Source: Malania oleifera (Eukaryota; Streptophyta; Magnoliopsida; Santalales; Ximeniaceae). Taken from it: a DNA stretch of 64,000 nt. The notes under the pieces were generated by a model that searched no databases, was not told the origin of the DNA, and saw only the letters and a list, made by a program, of their open reading frames with translations. The DNA lies in contig NC_080419.1 in the NCBI RefSeq assembly GCF_029873635.1, positions 69,979,823 through 70,043,822 on the forward strand. Reading direction: 5' to 3'. Every line of letters starts with the position of its first letter. Position 1 is the first letter of the stretch. A program made the position numbers and the translations under genes. Positions 1-12,249 of the stretch are shown piece after piece.

Positions 1-1
1 A

Positions 2-127
2 GAATCAAGGACACGACACATGTTTTCCACTGATTATAATGGTTCTGATATGTTGACAAAGACACTACCAAGAGAGAAGCTTGGAGTTTGTTGTTTGTTC
101 GCTGAGATGGCGATTCCCTCCACATAG
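2..127 (+). pseudogene. Ty1/copia RNase H C-terminus (end of pol)
   Basis: An open frame runs from the window edge to a TAG at 125-127. It contains NGSDMLTKTLPREKLG, the usual last block of plant copia polyproteins (family consensus ADMLTK-LPR-K). The frame ends just before a purine run (about 130-137) and an LTR start, which is where copia pol normally ends. Only about 41 residues lie inside the window, so the state of the rest of the element is unknown. Seen: the motif and its position before the LTR. Known: this block closes copia pol. Confidence 0.8.
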
Positions 128-137
128 TCGGAAAGGG

Positions 138-2390
138 TGTTGACCTTATAGGTCACGTTCGGTTTTGATTATGAAAAATACTCATTGTATTTAATGGGTA
201 TTTGAGATCATGTGTAGGAACCTCATTTGTCAAAATCAAGATGCACGTAAAGCAAATGAAGCTTGAAGACCAATTTATTTTTATGATTGTAATATATGTT
301 TCTCCTGCAAAATTGGTCTATAATAGTAAATTAGGGTTCTTGGTTTGTAATAAGCACACACACATCATATGCATGTTATAATACGTAAGCTCAAACCAAG
401 TATAACTAAAATGACCTTAGAAAGACCTTAGGAGTTAGACACCGAATTTTTTCGATGTCTTCAAAAGGACCTAGAAATGACCCGAGGACACTCACCTTTA
501 CACTCATAAATGTTAGGCATTTGATTAGGGTGTTTGTGATTCAAAACAAGACCGAAATGCACACTTTGTGCACTTTTGGTCGACCAACCTATGCAGTTCA
601 TTCTGCCCTGGTCGATCGAACCGATTTGGGTCAACCAGTTGACCACAGCCCATTCGACTAAATCAGGTTAGTTCAAAAACACCCGGTCGACTGAACCTCC
701 TAGGAGTCAAACATTTGACTACTTAGTCGACCGAGCCAAAATTGCATACCAACTACCTGGTCGACCGAGGGTCCTTAGGAGAAATCCCAATGGTCTGGTC
801 GACCTAGAGGCTCAGTTCATTTTCCCCTAGTCGACTAACCGCGCGAATTGAAAAATTCGCCTTCCCCTGGTCGACCGACCGAACAGTTCAAAAATGGCCC
901 AGTCGATCGAACCATATGAACTTCAGTCGACCGAAAAGGTATCTGGTCGATCGGACCTCTCGGGTTGCCCTGATTTTTACGGTAGTTAAAATATTTTAGA
1001 CAAGGTAAAATTTGCTATAATATCATTAAACTTTCCTAATAATTCCCAATAGGTCCCCAACGGTTATATTTCATGGGATGTCTATAAATACCCCCTCATT
1101 TGGGATTATTAGTAATAGATTAGTAGATTTAATTATGGAAAATTTTTTGAAAATCCAAAAACCAATAATACTCATTTTCATGCTAAAACCAATTATACTT
1201 ACCTTCTCCCATTCCTCATACTCTTTGTAAGTTGATTGAGTGTTTATTGCTATAGGTTTGCTCTACTATTTTTATTTAATTTGATTCGATTCGATTTTAA
1301 TGAGAGCTAAACCAGAGTATTCTTAGGGGATTTTGTTCATAAGCTTATCCTAAGAAGACTTGCTTAAACTTCTGAGTATTGCATTTGTATTGCAATATCT
1401 TAGGAATCTTGTATTTGTCTTTGGGTTGCAAAATCATTTTCAAAACATACTCAAATATCATGTGTGATTTATATTTGACATACTTGTGAGGAGATATTTG
1501 TGTTTGTGATATTAATCTTTGTGCAATAGTTACTCACTCACATATTAGTTGCTGAATACAAAGATTACATATCTTTTGCAAACCAAGCATATACATTATC
1601 TAATATTCACATGATTGAGATATCCTGCTGATTGATATCCTTGAGGCTTTCTTGACATCTTTGTGTGAACACGATTGATTGAATATCTTGACAAAAAAAG
1701 ATTGCTTGTTGACACTCTCATGCACTCATTACACTAATAGAAAATATATTGAGAGTTGAAATATTAGACCACATTGAGCTTACATATTAAATCATATTGT
1801 GGTGTATGTGACTGAGCGTATCTGGGTATACATCTGCTTTACATGAAAGCATAATCACTGTACCATTGTATTGAATTTCAAATCTGTTGTATTTTCAGGC
1901 ACAGACCTGAAGAGGGAGACTAGCCCTATGAAATAGTCCCGGATTGGCTTATACTCAGTTAGGAAAGCTAGGTGCGCATTTTTGTTAAGGCGTGTAGGTT
2001 GAGGTCAGTCCTACTAATTGACCTGATCGTAAAGGTTGAGGTTTGCCCTGTGATAATTAACCTGGTTGTAATCAGTGCCGCTCCACCCTTAAGTGAGCAT
2101 TTAGTGGAATCCTTGGGTTTGCGAGATAGAGGCGGGGACGTAGGCACAGTTGGCCGAACCCCGATAACATATCGTGTGTTTATCTATATTTCTGAACTTT
2201 ATATTTACCGCACGTATATGTTTTGGGGTGAATGATGTACATGATTTAAATTTTGCATATTTTATTTATCGGCACATTTGGAATTGTGTAGAAAGACCCT
2301 AGGTTACCTAATCATATTGACTTCTGACTTACCTTGGAGAAAAGTTTAAATTTCCAATTCATCCCCCCCCCCCCCCCTCTTGGGAATACA
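138..2390 (+). mobile_element. Ty1/copia 3' LTR, long (about 2.25 kb)
   Basis: The LTR starts TGTTGACCTTATAGGTCA immediately after a purine-rich tract and pol, and ends near TTGGGAATACA after a C-rich run at 2363-2378. It has TG..CA ends. No tRNA primer site follows, so this is the right-hand LTR of an element whose body lies left of the window. An array of GTCGAC-centred repeats (610-955) lies upstream of a TATA box, TATAAATA at 1083-1090. The same LTR start recurs at 14888 and 20823 and, degenerate, at about 50262. No gene is seen in it; short frames at 455-661 and 1972-2235 look fortuitous. Confidence 0.75.
610..955 (+). repeat. GGTCGACCGA palindrome array in copia U3
   Basis: About eleven units of the form (A/G)GTCGA(C/T)(C/T)GA begin at 610, 629, 685, 725, 759, 797, 839, 869, 901, 925 and 945, ahead of the TATA box at 1083. 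Spacing is irregular (about 19-56 bp). Many units contain a full GTCGAC core. Placement just upstream of the predicted transcription start suggests upstream promoter elements; that role is inferred. Confidence 0.7.
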
Positions 2391-2414
2391 CCAATTCTAA
2401 AAAGGGGGTAGATT

Positions 2415-3059
2415 TGTTGGGTTATTTCCTTCCATGTGGAGGAAAGCCCAAAGTCCTACCTTTTAGTGTGAAAACCTAAAGGAAGTTATAAAAAAGAGAG
2501 GGGAGAAGGGAGGAGCCGTCACTTCTAAAAAGAAAGAGAGAAAAATGTGATTTTTCTCATGCTACTCAGATTTCATCAAGATTTCGATTCCACTTCGTCT
2601 GTGGTCCGATCGAGCTGAAATTTAGAGAAGAGGTTCATGACTCAAGGCGCTACAATCTAAATGGTAGAGATCAAATTTTGAGCTCAGAATTTGGGGATTT
2701 TGCCCATGAACAGTAAACGCAAATTTGGTATATTCTCTCCAATTCTCTTTGTATTTTCCAAGATTATTGATATCTTGATAAGATATATTTGTAGCCTCTA
2801 ATTGAGATTAGAGAAGACTTGGTGTACCCATTATTTGGTTGATAGTGGAGGTTTCAACTGGACTAGGTCCCGTGGTTTTTCTTCCTCACACTAGGGAAGT
2901 TTTCCACGTAAAAAATTGTTTGTGCTCTTGTGGTTTGACGTGATTGATTATTTTTCTTATTATTTTTAACACGCATAAAAGTAGAGATACACTATATTTT
3001 CTTGCATATAGGGAGAATAATTATTCTACTGTGGTTGTTTGTTGATATCTTTCCCAACA
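2415..3059 (+). mobile_element. Copia-type solo LTR, 645 bp
   Basis: The ends are perfect 7-bp inverted repeats, TGTTGGG and CCCAACA. The 3' half contains the GTGGTTTTTC...TTTTCCACGTA block seen in many small plant copia LTRs. There is no coding sequence and no adjacent primer site, so it is scored as a solo LTR. The flanking 5-mers (agatt and ctata) do not match, so no target duplication is visible. The boundary is well supported; the family assignment is moderate. Confidence 0.65.
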
Positions 3060-3063
3060 CTAT

Positions 3064-3660
3064 AGTGGGGAAAGAGAGAAGAATTATGGAGACTTGCAGG
3101 ATTTTTGTGCATGTTCGGAACAGGTCATTCATTCTTAAGTTTCCATCATTTTTCTATTTTTTTCCATAGTTTGATTCATTATATCTTTCCATATTTTGTT
3201 TTGAGTGAGAGTTCTTCCCCTCCGATCTAAGTTGAAAGCAATCTTTAGTTCATTCCTACATCATTCTATTTAAATTCATTAGCATGTCATTGTTACTTTA
3301 TTGCATATTTGAGAATGTGAATTGGCAGATTGATTTCACATACTTCCTATGAATGTATCTAAATTTTGAGTGATAGTATGTTATCTAGAATTAATTTAGA
3401 GTAGGATTGTACTCTATATTCAATAAAAATTGTATGAAAGTTTCAATATAATAGAGCATGCATGCAAACGGTCAACCACCCTTTTGGGTACAACTGAATG
3501 ATTTGGCCATAATTTGAAATGTTCAATTTTTTGCATTCTCCTATTATTTTCTTGAATTGTTGCAATGTTTATGTATTGTATAATGAAAATGGTCAAGTCT
3601 TCTGATAATGTTTGGCAAAAGTTTTATGACTTTTCTTTTCAAAAAGTTCAAAATCATCAT
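3064..3660. repeat. Dispersed non-coding repeat block, copy 1
   Basis: From the run GGGGAAAGAGAGAAGAATT onward this block is clearly similar to 17650-18200. Both contain the same segments around 'gcatgtcattgtt' and 'gagcatgcat'. No coding capacity is seen. It behaves as part of the composite repeat described at 14.9-21.4 kb. Confidence 0.6.
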
Positions 3661-3715
3661 TTTTCAAGTTTTATGATTTTTACTTCAAAATTTTAATTTA
3701 TTTTTTTAAAAAAAC

Positions 3716-3975
3716 TTACCTTTTTAATAAATTATCTATGATGTGGCTATTGGGTAGATTAAAAGGTCTCTTTTATAAGAACAAAATCAAAGATGTCAAG
3801 TTGGTTTTATGGATTTCCTCCCAAAGAAACAAAAAGCATCATTTTTAGAAAGTTTACCTTTTTAATGAACTATCCATTATGTGATTATTGGGTTGATTCA
3901 AAAGTCACTTTTTTAAAAGACAAAATTGGGGATTTCAAGTTGGATTTTATGGTTTCCTTCCAAAGAAACAATGTA
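3716..3975. repeat. Tandem duplication, 138-bp period, two copies
   Basis: The segment starting TTACCTTTTTAAT at 3716 recurs at 3854. The two copies share the 'caagttgg(a/t)tttatgg' and 'ccaaagaaacaa' blocks. A 77-codon frame across it (3793-4026) is likely an accident of the AT-rich repeat. Confidence 0.65.
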
Positions 3976-4063
3976 TTGAAAATTCAAGGATCTTCTCAAA
4001 TAACCTTAAAATTGTTTTTAAATTAAAATTTAGAAATATTTTTGAGAACTACATATTGCTTGA

Positions 4064-4460
4064 TGTTGTGATATAGTATAATGAAGATGCACAGCGAAAT
4101 AAACAATAAAAAATAAATAACACAATCAATAAGAAGAAGATCAACACAAAGATTTACGTGGTTCGGCAAAGCCTACAGTCACGGAAGCAATGACACACAA
4201 ATTTTACTAAGGAAATCAAAATGTACATAATACACTTTTCAAATGATCATCCTCACTCTCAAAATATGGCCAGATGACATATATAGAGTTTCCTTGGAGG
4301 TTTCCCCCCGTTTGCCCAACCATTCAATGTTCAAAAATTCAAAATTCAAAAAAATTGTCGCAGCTCAAACACCTCTTGTCAATGAGCACAGGGCCTCGTC
4401 AACGATGCTAGAGAAATTGTTAAAGTGCTGCAGATTATATTCTGGTTGGGTATTTTGTGA
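4064..4460 (-). mobile_element. Copia-type LTR fragment carrying a relic TCGTCGACGA array
   Basis: On the minus strand this ends ...CAACA at 4064 and contains the GCCGAACCACGTAAATC block (near 4156) typical of the R/U5 part of plant copia LTRs. A TATA-like run lies near 4278-4286. Upstream of it on the minus strand are TTGTCAATGA at 4376 and TCGTCAACGA at 4396, exactly 20 bp apart. The spacer is GCACAGGGCC, close to the ACACAGGGTC spacer of the gypsy LTR at 47708. The right boundary is uncertain. Confidence 0.5.
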
Positions 4461-4469
4461 TTGATTACT

Positions 4470-4670
4470 TTAGTTGTTGATAGGTTGGTTGATTGTTTAA
4501 GTTTTGGTTTACTTGTGTTGTGTTGAAGTGTTGGTTTGTGAATTGAATAATTAACTAAGCTTTTGTTGTGTGTTTGATAAATCAACAAGAGGTTAAAGAA
4601 TTCATAAAAAGAACTAAAATTTTAATAACCCTATTCACCCCCCTCTCGGGACAACTCCTTAACTTTCAAA
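4470..4670 (+). mobile_element. Copia LTR 3'-end fragment
   Basis: The plus strand carries ATTCACCCCCCTCTCGGGACAAC (4633-4655), a block found at the 3' end of many plant copia LTRs next to the primer site. The primer site itself is not recognisable. It abuts a reverse-oriented LTR fragment on each side, so this is rearranged debris. Confidence 0.4.
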
Positions 4671-4699
4671 TATGTCAAAGATCTTAAACCCTTAAAAAG

Positions 4700-5982
4700 T
4701 ATTCACAACAATGATTTTTGAAAATATAGTTCAAGGGAAGTAAGGGTTGTAGCTCAAAAATGATTTTTGCAATAAAAGCAAGTGAACTTTTGAATCTTAC
4801 AATGGATGTACAAAGATTCACTAGTTAGAAATGGTTTTCCCAATCATATTTATCAAGAAAATATTTGGAGAAAACCTATAAGCTTACTCTCAAATATGAT
4901 ATTCAAAATAAGGATTGAGTGAGAGTAAGTGCTTTGATATGAAAAGTGAATGTGCAAATTAAATGCTCTTTTCAAAAGATTTTTCAAGTGAATAATAAAA
5001 AGAGAATGAAAAATGAATAAATCACAAGAAATTTTTGGGAGGAATTTTCTATCTAATTTTGTTCCTAATTATGCTAATGAAAGGGGTATATATAGAGTTT
5101 CTGAAAATATGACCGTTTGGGGACATGGAGGGCATTTTCTAATTTGTTTAATTAAAAAGTAATTGCGTTTAAGCGCAAAAAAATACCAGAACCCGAGAGG
5201 TTCAATCGGTTGACGCTAGTATCGGTCGGCTGACCCCACACACCAATTCTGAATTTTTCAATGGGTTTGGTCGGCCGAGGAAAGGGCCGGTCGGCTGTCC
5301 TTGGGTGATTTTCAAACCCTTCGTAGGTTCGGTCATCTGGGCTTAGGTTTGGTCTGCCGAGCCACGAAGGCCAATCGGCTGAGGCTATTTTTGTACTGAA
5401 AGCACCGGTCAACTAAGGACGGAAGAAAAGCCAAGTTCAGAGGTCGGTCAATTATAGAAGCTAAGTTCAAAAGTGGTCGATCGACTGAGCCTAGTCAAAC
5501 TTTGACTTCTGACCTAATGTGTATTTGGTCAACTGAGCTGATTATAACTTAAACTGGTCGATCGACCGAGATCAGTGAATTCCTTAGTTTTTGCCCTGAT
5601 TTTGACCCTAAAGATATTTTAAAAACTCTTGTTTGATTTTAGCTTTTATGAAAAAGGTTTTTGATTAAAGGATAAGTCCACTAAGGTCAGCCTATGGTCA
5701 TTTTGAGCTTAACAATCATATCATGCATGTTGTGCATTATTACAAACCAAATCTAAACTTAAATGCATTACAAATAAAATAAATAAATAGAAAACGTCTT
5801 CTTCTTCGCTCTTTTGATAAAATATGCCAGGTTGATGTATTCTTGTAAGACCTTCAGGCTTCCATTTTCCCTCTGTCTTATGTGCATGCCAAAATATAAA
5901 CCTGTTCAAGCACTTAAAAACACACATAAAAACCTTGTACTTTGTCAGTATCAAAATAGGGATCGGACTCAAAAAGTCAACA
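4700..5982 (-). mobile_element. Ty1/copia LTR, minus strand
   Basis: The right edge at 5982 is the minus-strand LTR start TGTTGACTTTTTGAGTCC. Reading minus, a GTCGAC-type array lies at 5570-5190 and is followed by a TATA run (CTATATATA) near 5084-5093, the same order as in the LTR at 138. The left edge is not sharp. No target duplication could be assigned. Confidence 0.6.
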
Positions 5983-6039
5983 CAGGATGGTGCCCTCCTT
6001 CTCCGATGATACCCCTTTTTGGGAATACAAAGAAATGAA

Positions 6040-7602
6040 AATGAATTTTGTGTACAACAAGATGCTTCTTAAAATAAGCTAATGTGAACAATGCAAAGCA
6101 CTATATGCACTCTCAAATGATTTACAAATAAAGCTTTATAGAGTATGTATTTTTTCTCTTAAAAATATTTTTCAAATAAAGACTGAGAGTTTTGGAAAAA
6201 GCTTTTCCTCAAGACTGACCTTGTATAAAATCAAAATACAAGAGGCTTTTCAAGTAAAGAATATATGCGTTAATATATTGCTCAAGCATTCTTGATTTAC
6301 TCAAAGATTATCTCCATAAACAATTTTCAATGATGAAGCGTATAGGAGATTTAGATCTTTGAAATTAACCACAAAGTGCAATAAAAACTTTCGAGCTAAA
6401 TATAAGAAGTTGAATAACAAGCTCAAGCCTTTTTCAAGAACCCGAAAGAAAATTTCTCCAAGAAAGTGTTTTTCCAAAAGAAAGTTGGAGAAATGATTTG
6501 CTCTTTAGAATCTTAAGAACAAGAGGCTTTTCAAGTAAGATATAAAACTTGAATAAATGTGCTCAAAGCCAACTTGTATAAACCCCAAGATTTTCCAAAA
6601 ATATTTTTTCAAAAGAAAGAGTATGGAAAATATGGCTTTGATCTTTTGAAAGAGAATATAAGAGATAGGAAAGAATCAAATTATAATGAAATATCTTTCA
6701 ATATAATTCTCTAACCATTTCAAAAGTGTTTGGGTAAGTATTTATAGGAATTTTGGAGATATGACTGTTAGGTGACCGTTGGGCATTAAAATAATATTTT
6801 AATTTGAATTTTTTTGACCGTTATTGCCTCAAAATTTAAACTACCTGAGAGGTCAGGTCGACCGACCAAAGGGCGATTTCCATTTTTGTGAATTTTGGTC
6901 TTCCGGACACATGATCCGGATGAATAGTTCCGATCGACTAGGCCATTTATGCATTAAAGAGGTTAGTCGATTGGGCACATATATGAGTGCTATTTCTTTA
7001 GTCCGGTCGGCTGGGCAATCAAGGCTTAAGTGGGACCAGTTTGTCGGGCCTTTGCAATTTACGAATTTAGTCTTGTGCCTGCTTCGGTCGACCGGCCCAA
7101 GTATAACTATAGAGGGCCGGTCAACTGGCCTTTATATGTAAAATTACATTTCAAGTTCTGAGGTTACTTTAGTTGACTGGGCTTGACAGGTTGGTCGACT
7201 GGCCTTAATAAAAGTGTGATTTTTGGTCTTGATTTTGATATCAAAGATAGTCCAAACATTTTGAGAAAATATCTAACTTAGAGTATAAAAAGATTTTGTG
7301 CAGTTTAGGGTTCCTATGATCAATTTACGGTCTTAATAGAGTTTCAATATAAATCGGACGCAATACATGCACAAATAAGCCCTAATTACTATTACAACTC
7401 AAAATAGTAAAGTCTTCAGCCTCTTCAAGCTCTGCTCCCCTAGAATTCGCCATGAAATGTGATCTTTTAGCTACTTTTCATGACTTCCATATTGCAGCAT
7501 CATCTGTGCTATCAAAAGGATAAACCTATACATACTTGGCATATAGATGAGACGTTATTGTTTGTCATAATCAAAATAGGGATTAGACTCAAAAAGTCAA
7601 CA
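6040..7602 (-). mobile_element. Ty1/copia LTR, minus strand, second copy
   Basis: The right edge at 7602 repeats the start of the 5982 copy (TGTTGACTTTTTGAGTC). The minus-strand order is again start, array of GGTCGACCGA-like units (about 7205-6850), then TATA (CTATAAATA near 6738-6746). The part 6598-7330 is duplicated at 18207-18520 plus 20390-20830. The exact left end cannot be seen. Confidence 0.6.
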
Positions 7603-8287
7603 ATTCATATTCTTCCTCATTGTTAATCATGTGGTATATGAAAGGAATTATGTTAGATAATGAACATAAAGCCATTGTGATCCACATTAGTCATTTGTTC
7701 AATTTAGTATATAGTAAATGCTAATCTAAATAAAAAGTACGTAATTCTTGATGTGATCATTCAATAATGTGAAAAAAAGGTTGGATTTTTATATTTGAGT
7801 GTGATCTTCAAGATCGCATGATAGAGATGTGTGTGTTTGTATAAAATAAATAATTAAGAAATTAATTTACATCTTAGTTCATAAATATATAAAGGTGCAT
7901 TGACCAAAATCAAATACCGTACTTATTAGTAGTATGTAAGATATAATGATCAAAGTCATATAATTTTAATTATTAATGAAAATATCTTAAGATACATTAG
8001 AAAATTAGGGATATATCGGCCAAAATCATAAATCTATTAAACAACGCATCATTAAGAAATCAAAAGCTAAAAACATTTAGTTTAGTTAAATGTGAGTTCA
8101 CACCAATTAATAAGTTCAACAATGTCAATTCCCAATCTCCATTTAAATGGATTTACAAGTGCAAAAATAGAACATAAGAATTGATAATGTACTTTTATGT
8201 GCTTATGTGCACAAGCTGAGGCGCAGTATTGAGCAAGGTCACAGATGAAGTAGCACTTTGGTACTCTGCCATGCATAAAAATTAAAA
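7603..8287. other. AT-rich interval, nothing recognised
   Basis: There is no convincing open frame, RNA gene or repeat junction. A 74-codon minus frame (8082-8306) has no recognisable motif and is not called. Confidence 0.4.
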
Positions 8288-8398
8288 TGGTCACCACAAA
8301 GTCCAATCTTCACAACAACAAACATCTATCCACCATCGAAAGCCCTAACTCAATCAAAGGAAGTGAAGCAAAGATAGTCCTTAGATGGTTATTTGAAA

Positions 8399-8432
<34 letters not shown>

Positions 8433-10063
8433 GAAAAGGGTCGGTCAAATTATACTCCCATATAGAAAGTAGCACCCACAAGCCTCTTATCTTATTAGCA
8501 TGCCATCATCTAAATCATTACATTCATTAAAAATCAATGAAAGAAGGTTTTCATTCAAACCATGACTAGTTTTCATTTTAGAACTTTGCTATCTGTAAAT
8601 GCTCCAAGGCTGCATCTGGTGAAGATTTGGTTTAGTTAGCGTTTGCAATATATACCCATCTTGGATGGATTGTAGTTGGAATCGGCGGCGGCGACTCTCC
8701 TAGGGGTCCCTCATCTGGGATCCCTATTAAGATAATAGAATCCGTGTTTTGTAAAGTCTCGTCTCTATGTTGTCCAAGAAAATTTTGATGGCTTGACTTG
8801 TTATGTTAATGTGTTAAATTTTGTAGCAAGAAATTTACAAATTTACTATGGAGTCTCTTTTTGGACTTTCATTATATAAAGACAATGTTCTTATAGTTCA
8901 TCCTACAAAAAAGGCTTAATTTCCTTCATGAATTTTAATTCATTTCCAATAAATAAAAAAATTGCTCTAAGGTTGCATTTGTTCAGTCTTTAGGCTGGAT
9001 TAGGTTAAAGATTCTTTCATCATATTTAGTGCAACATATAAGTGAGATTCAATTATCAACTACATTCTTAGTTGCGACTATTTAGAATGATTGTTAAAAA
9101 TTATAAATAGAAAAATACAACATAAAATCTTGAAACAAGATATAGAAATAAAAACCGATGACTAGTTTAGTTAATATTTTCAAATTAAAACTAATCAAAA
9201 TTTTAATAAAATACATGTTCATTTTGTCCTTGAATTAATTAGAATAATGAAAACATAAATAACTAAAATTTAAAATATTATAAAAAAAAAACTAATAATT
9301 AACTTATGTTTCAATTTTGAAAGAACAACATTATTATATGAAACATTTACAAAATAATTAAAAGTATTTTTTAAAATATTAAAACTGAAGAAAATAGAAA
9401 ACTAACACCCAAAAGAAAACTAAAAGAGAGAGAGAAAAAAAAAAAAAGAAATTAAAATTGTTGTCATCTCCCATTAAAGAAAAAATAAAAATCATTCAAA
9501 ACAATCCCCAAGCAAGTGGTGTAATTGACATGAGATTTGCACCATCAACTTAAAAAAGACTACCCAACTAGTAAGGGCCACTAACGAGCAACCACCAATC
9601 AGCCATTGCAACCTGCGGCCATCAACTTAATAGCATTTGGTGCAGAAAGCAAAAGCTTGAATTTAAAAAATGAAATGAAACAACCCCACCTGAATATCTA
9701 CAAATTCAAATTTATAAACGCCATACAATTCTCCACACACCCTCCTTTATATTTATAACTAGAAATAAGACCCATAAGGAAGAGAAGTACTGCGCTACTA
9801 TCATCACGTTTAATTTGAAAAACAAAATGAAATAAAAGAGAAAATGAAAACTTTAATTTCGCATATAAAAATTAAATGATAAATTTCATTCCATTCTCCA
9901 ATTCTATTTTATTCGTATATACTAGTCTTACAGTAATAAAAATTAGGACAAAAGAGATTGATGTCCCTTGAGGTTTGGTAAAAAAACATGTACCTTTTTG
10001 AGGATTCAAAAATTCTATTGATCTCTTTAGAAGTTTCAAAAATGTCACATACTTAACTCTATT
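8288..10063. repeat. Composite duplicated segment, copy 1, left part
   Basis: Starting at TGGTCACCACAAAG this matches 15038 onward and 20980 onward almost base for base. Copy 1 has about 440 bp (roughly 8680-9120) that copy 2 lacks. An (AAT)n run sits at 8398-8433. No gene is recognised. The segment stops at a solo LTR and resumes at 12250. Confidence 0.75.
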
Positions 10064-10112
10064 TGTAACGACCTCAAAATTTACATCATCATCATCATCA
10101 TTATTTTTTTCC

Positions 10113-10172
<60 letters not shown>

Positions 10173-12249
10173 TTTTGATACCCTCTGCTATGAAACTCGG
10201 GCCTTTGCAGGCACCGGGGTAATCCTGTATATAGTATTCATACCTACACAGCGGAAACATAACTCATATAACCATATATACTATACAATACCAGAATCTA
10301 GTATATACAGACTATAGTCATACAAAATAATTCCCTCCAGTACCATTTACCCCAAAAATACAAACTCTGTCAAAACTCATCCTACAATCAAGGTAATCAA
10401 ATAAACTCCCTATCCGTGAGCCTGATTTACACGCTTAGCTGGCTCACTTGAAAAAATGATAAAGTAATGGGGTGAGACGACGCTCAATAAGTGGAAATAT
10501 GTTATTACTAGTGTGTGGTGACCGAGTCGTAACACTATAATAATAGTATGTAAAACTACATGATCTAATAAATCTGTAAAACATATATATCACATGTACA
10601 GTAGCTTAAAATATATGTATCATCTGAACTTTCTATTATTCATACTGTTAATATCATACTATATACAACAAAAGCTGTAAAATTGTATACATATACATAA
10701 CTGTGCTTTTATCCCTAGAACTCTGTATGTCATGATTTGACCTCTTATGACAGCGTTGTGCGGCCCGTAGGTAGGACTTAATTTGGTCAGCCCTCTAGAT
10801 AAGTCGTCATACTCTACACTACGTCAGTCCAGCCAAACTGCATCCACTCCTAAGCTCAGGACTGGCTGCTACCTAGTCAAACTGGCTCCCTCAACCTAGC
10901 GAACTGGGGAGCTACATCCTCTTCGAGCACAGTTTGACGGTACCCACACACTATCTGAGATATGTGGTTGCATTCTATCTATATTAGCAACAGTACTGCA
11001 CTCTGTATTCTCTATCTGTATCTGTCTGTAATCATTCCTCACGGATCTGATACTATATATATACTCTTTTACTATTTTTATCATGTTTTCAAAATTATCA
11101 TAACGCTATCTTTCTATACTGTAAACTCTGTAATCTCTGTATTCTGTATCTATAGCATCTTGATGCTATCTCTGTATATCTTTCTATAAAGTATATATTT
11201 ATATACTCTGTCTGTATACTCTGAATGTTATGGTAATAGGAAACATGGAATACTGCAATTGCTATATATGCTGATCTGAGTAAAATTGTAATATACTATT
11301 CTGGATAAACATTTATAATATACCGATCTGTATAAAACTATAACATACTGATCTGAATAAACATCTGTATACATACATATGTATATATATCTATTTTGTG
11401 AAACTATTTGAATAAAAGCGGTATATGTACGTATATCTGTCTATATAATCCCTGTGAATATCTGGCTATGTCTGTATGTTCTGTATAACTTCATATACTG
11501 GAAAAACTGTATAAAATTCTACATCAAATATTATCTACTCAGGCCACACATACTTTAAGAACACATATTCTGAAAAACTACATAATAACTGGTATACATA
11601 GATGTTGGTAAAATTTCTATTAACATATTCAAATTTCCTAACACAGCATATTTCCCTTACCTTATCTCTGAAAAGTCCATACTCTACTCTAGCCCTATAC
11701 CTGCAGGGTTCTCCACTTAACACCCTGAAAACAACATCCCCTAGAACAAAACATCAGTATTTTCTTACCTACAACATTTCTTATAACTACAAGGAAGGCA
11801 TAATCTGAATAAAATACCTTACCCTGGATTTGGGATGAATTCCAAACCAACTTCTCCTATAATCAACTCTGGCAGACTTGCAGAGAACTTTGCTAGGAGT
11901 GTCGCGGTGGCCTCGTATTTTCGATCAGGCGAGAAACGGGGCCGAAATCGAAGAGGGAAAGAGGGAGAGGCATATTTTTAAAGAGAGAAAGTGTCCTTTG
12001 CGCCAAAAATCTACTGAAAAATCTGGGTTTTTAGTAATTTATAGCCCCGAATTCGTTGACAAGACATGTCATCTCGTCGACGAGTCTTTATGGAATTTCG
12101 TCGACGAACTTCCTCCCTCGTCGACGAATTTCAGACTGCCCCAAAAACCTCTCTTAGTATTTCCTCGTCGACGAGACGTGGCTTCGTCGACGATGCCTCC
12201 TTATGCCTTCATCAACGAGGCACTGTGTAAAATTTCCCCGACTATTACA
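10064..12249 (-). mobile_element. Ty3/gypsy solo LTR (2,186 bp), TSD CTATT
   Basis: Element ends are TGTAACGACC and CTATTACA. The 5-bp target duplication CTATT lies at 10059-10063 and 12250-12254. Copy 2 of the surrounding segment has the uninterrupted empty site at about 16277-16286, which confirms both borders. Minus orientation follows from shared blocks with the 35332 and 38068 LTRs: the GTGCGGCCCG block and the GAGGTCGTTACA end. A palindrome array precedes a minus-strand TATA box (CTATAAATTA, 12035-12044). A (TA)n run lies near the left end (10126-10167). There is no coding sequence. Confidence 0.92.
12053..12218 (-). repeat. TCGTCGACGA array in gypsy solo LTR
   Basis: Seven units start at 12053, 12074, 12098, 12118, 12165, 12184 and 12209. 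Five are perfect TCGTCGACGA palindromes. Steps are 21, 24, 20, 47, 19 and 25 bp. On the minus strand the array ends about 10 bp upstream of the TATA box. A regulatory role is inferred from position and repetition. Confidence 0.8.

Noticed and set aside
6824..7141. 105-codon plus frame, and its copy at 20413-20634
   Set aside because: Runs through the U3 palindrome array on the strand opposite to the LTR; reading is open because the units lack stops.
10126..10167. Long (TA)n run as a functional element
   Set aside because: Ordinary microsatellite; similar runs occur at 14340-14380, 20187-20228 and about 25999-26029.
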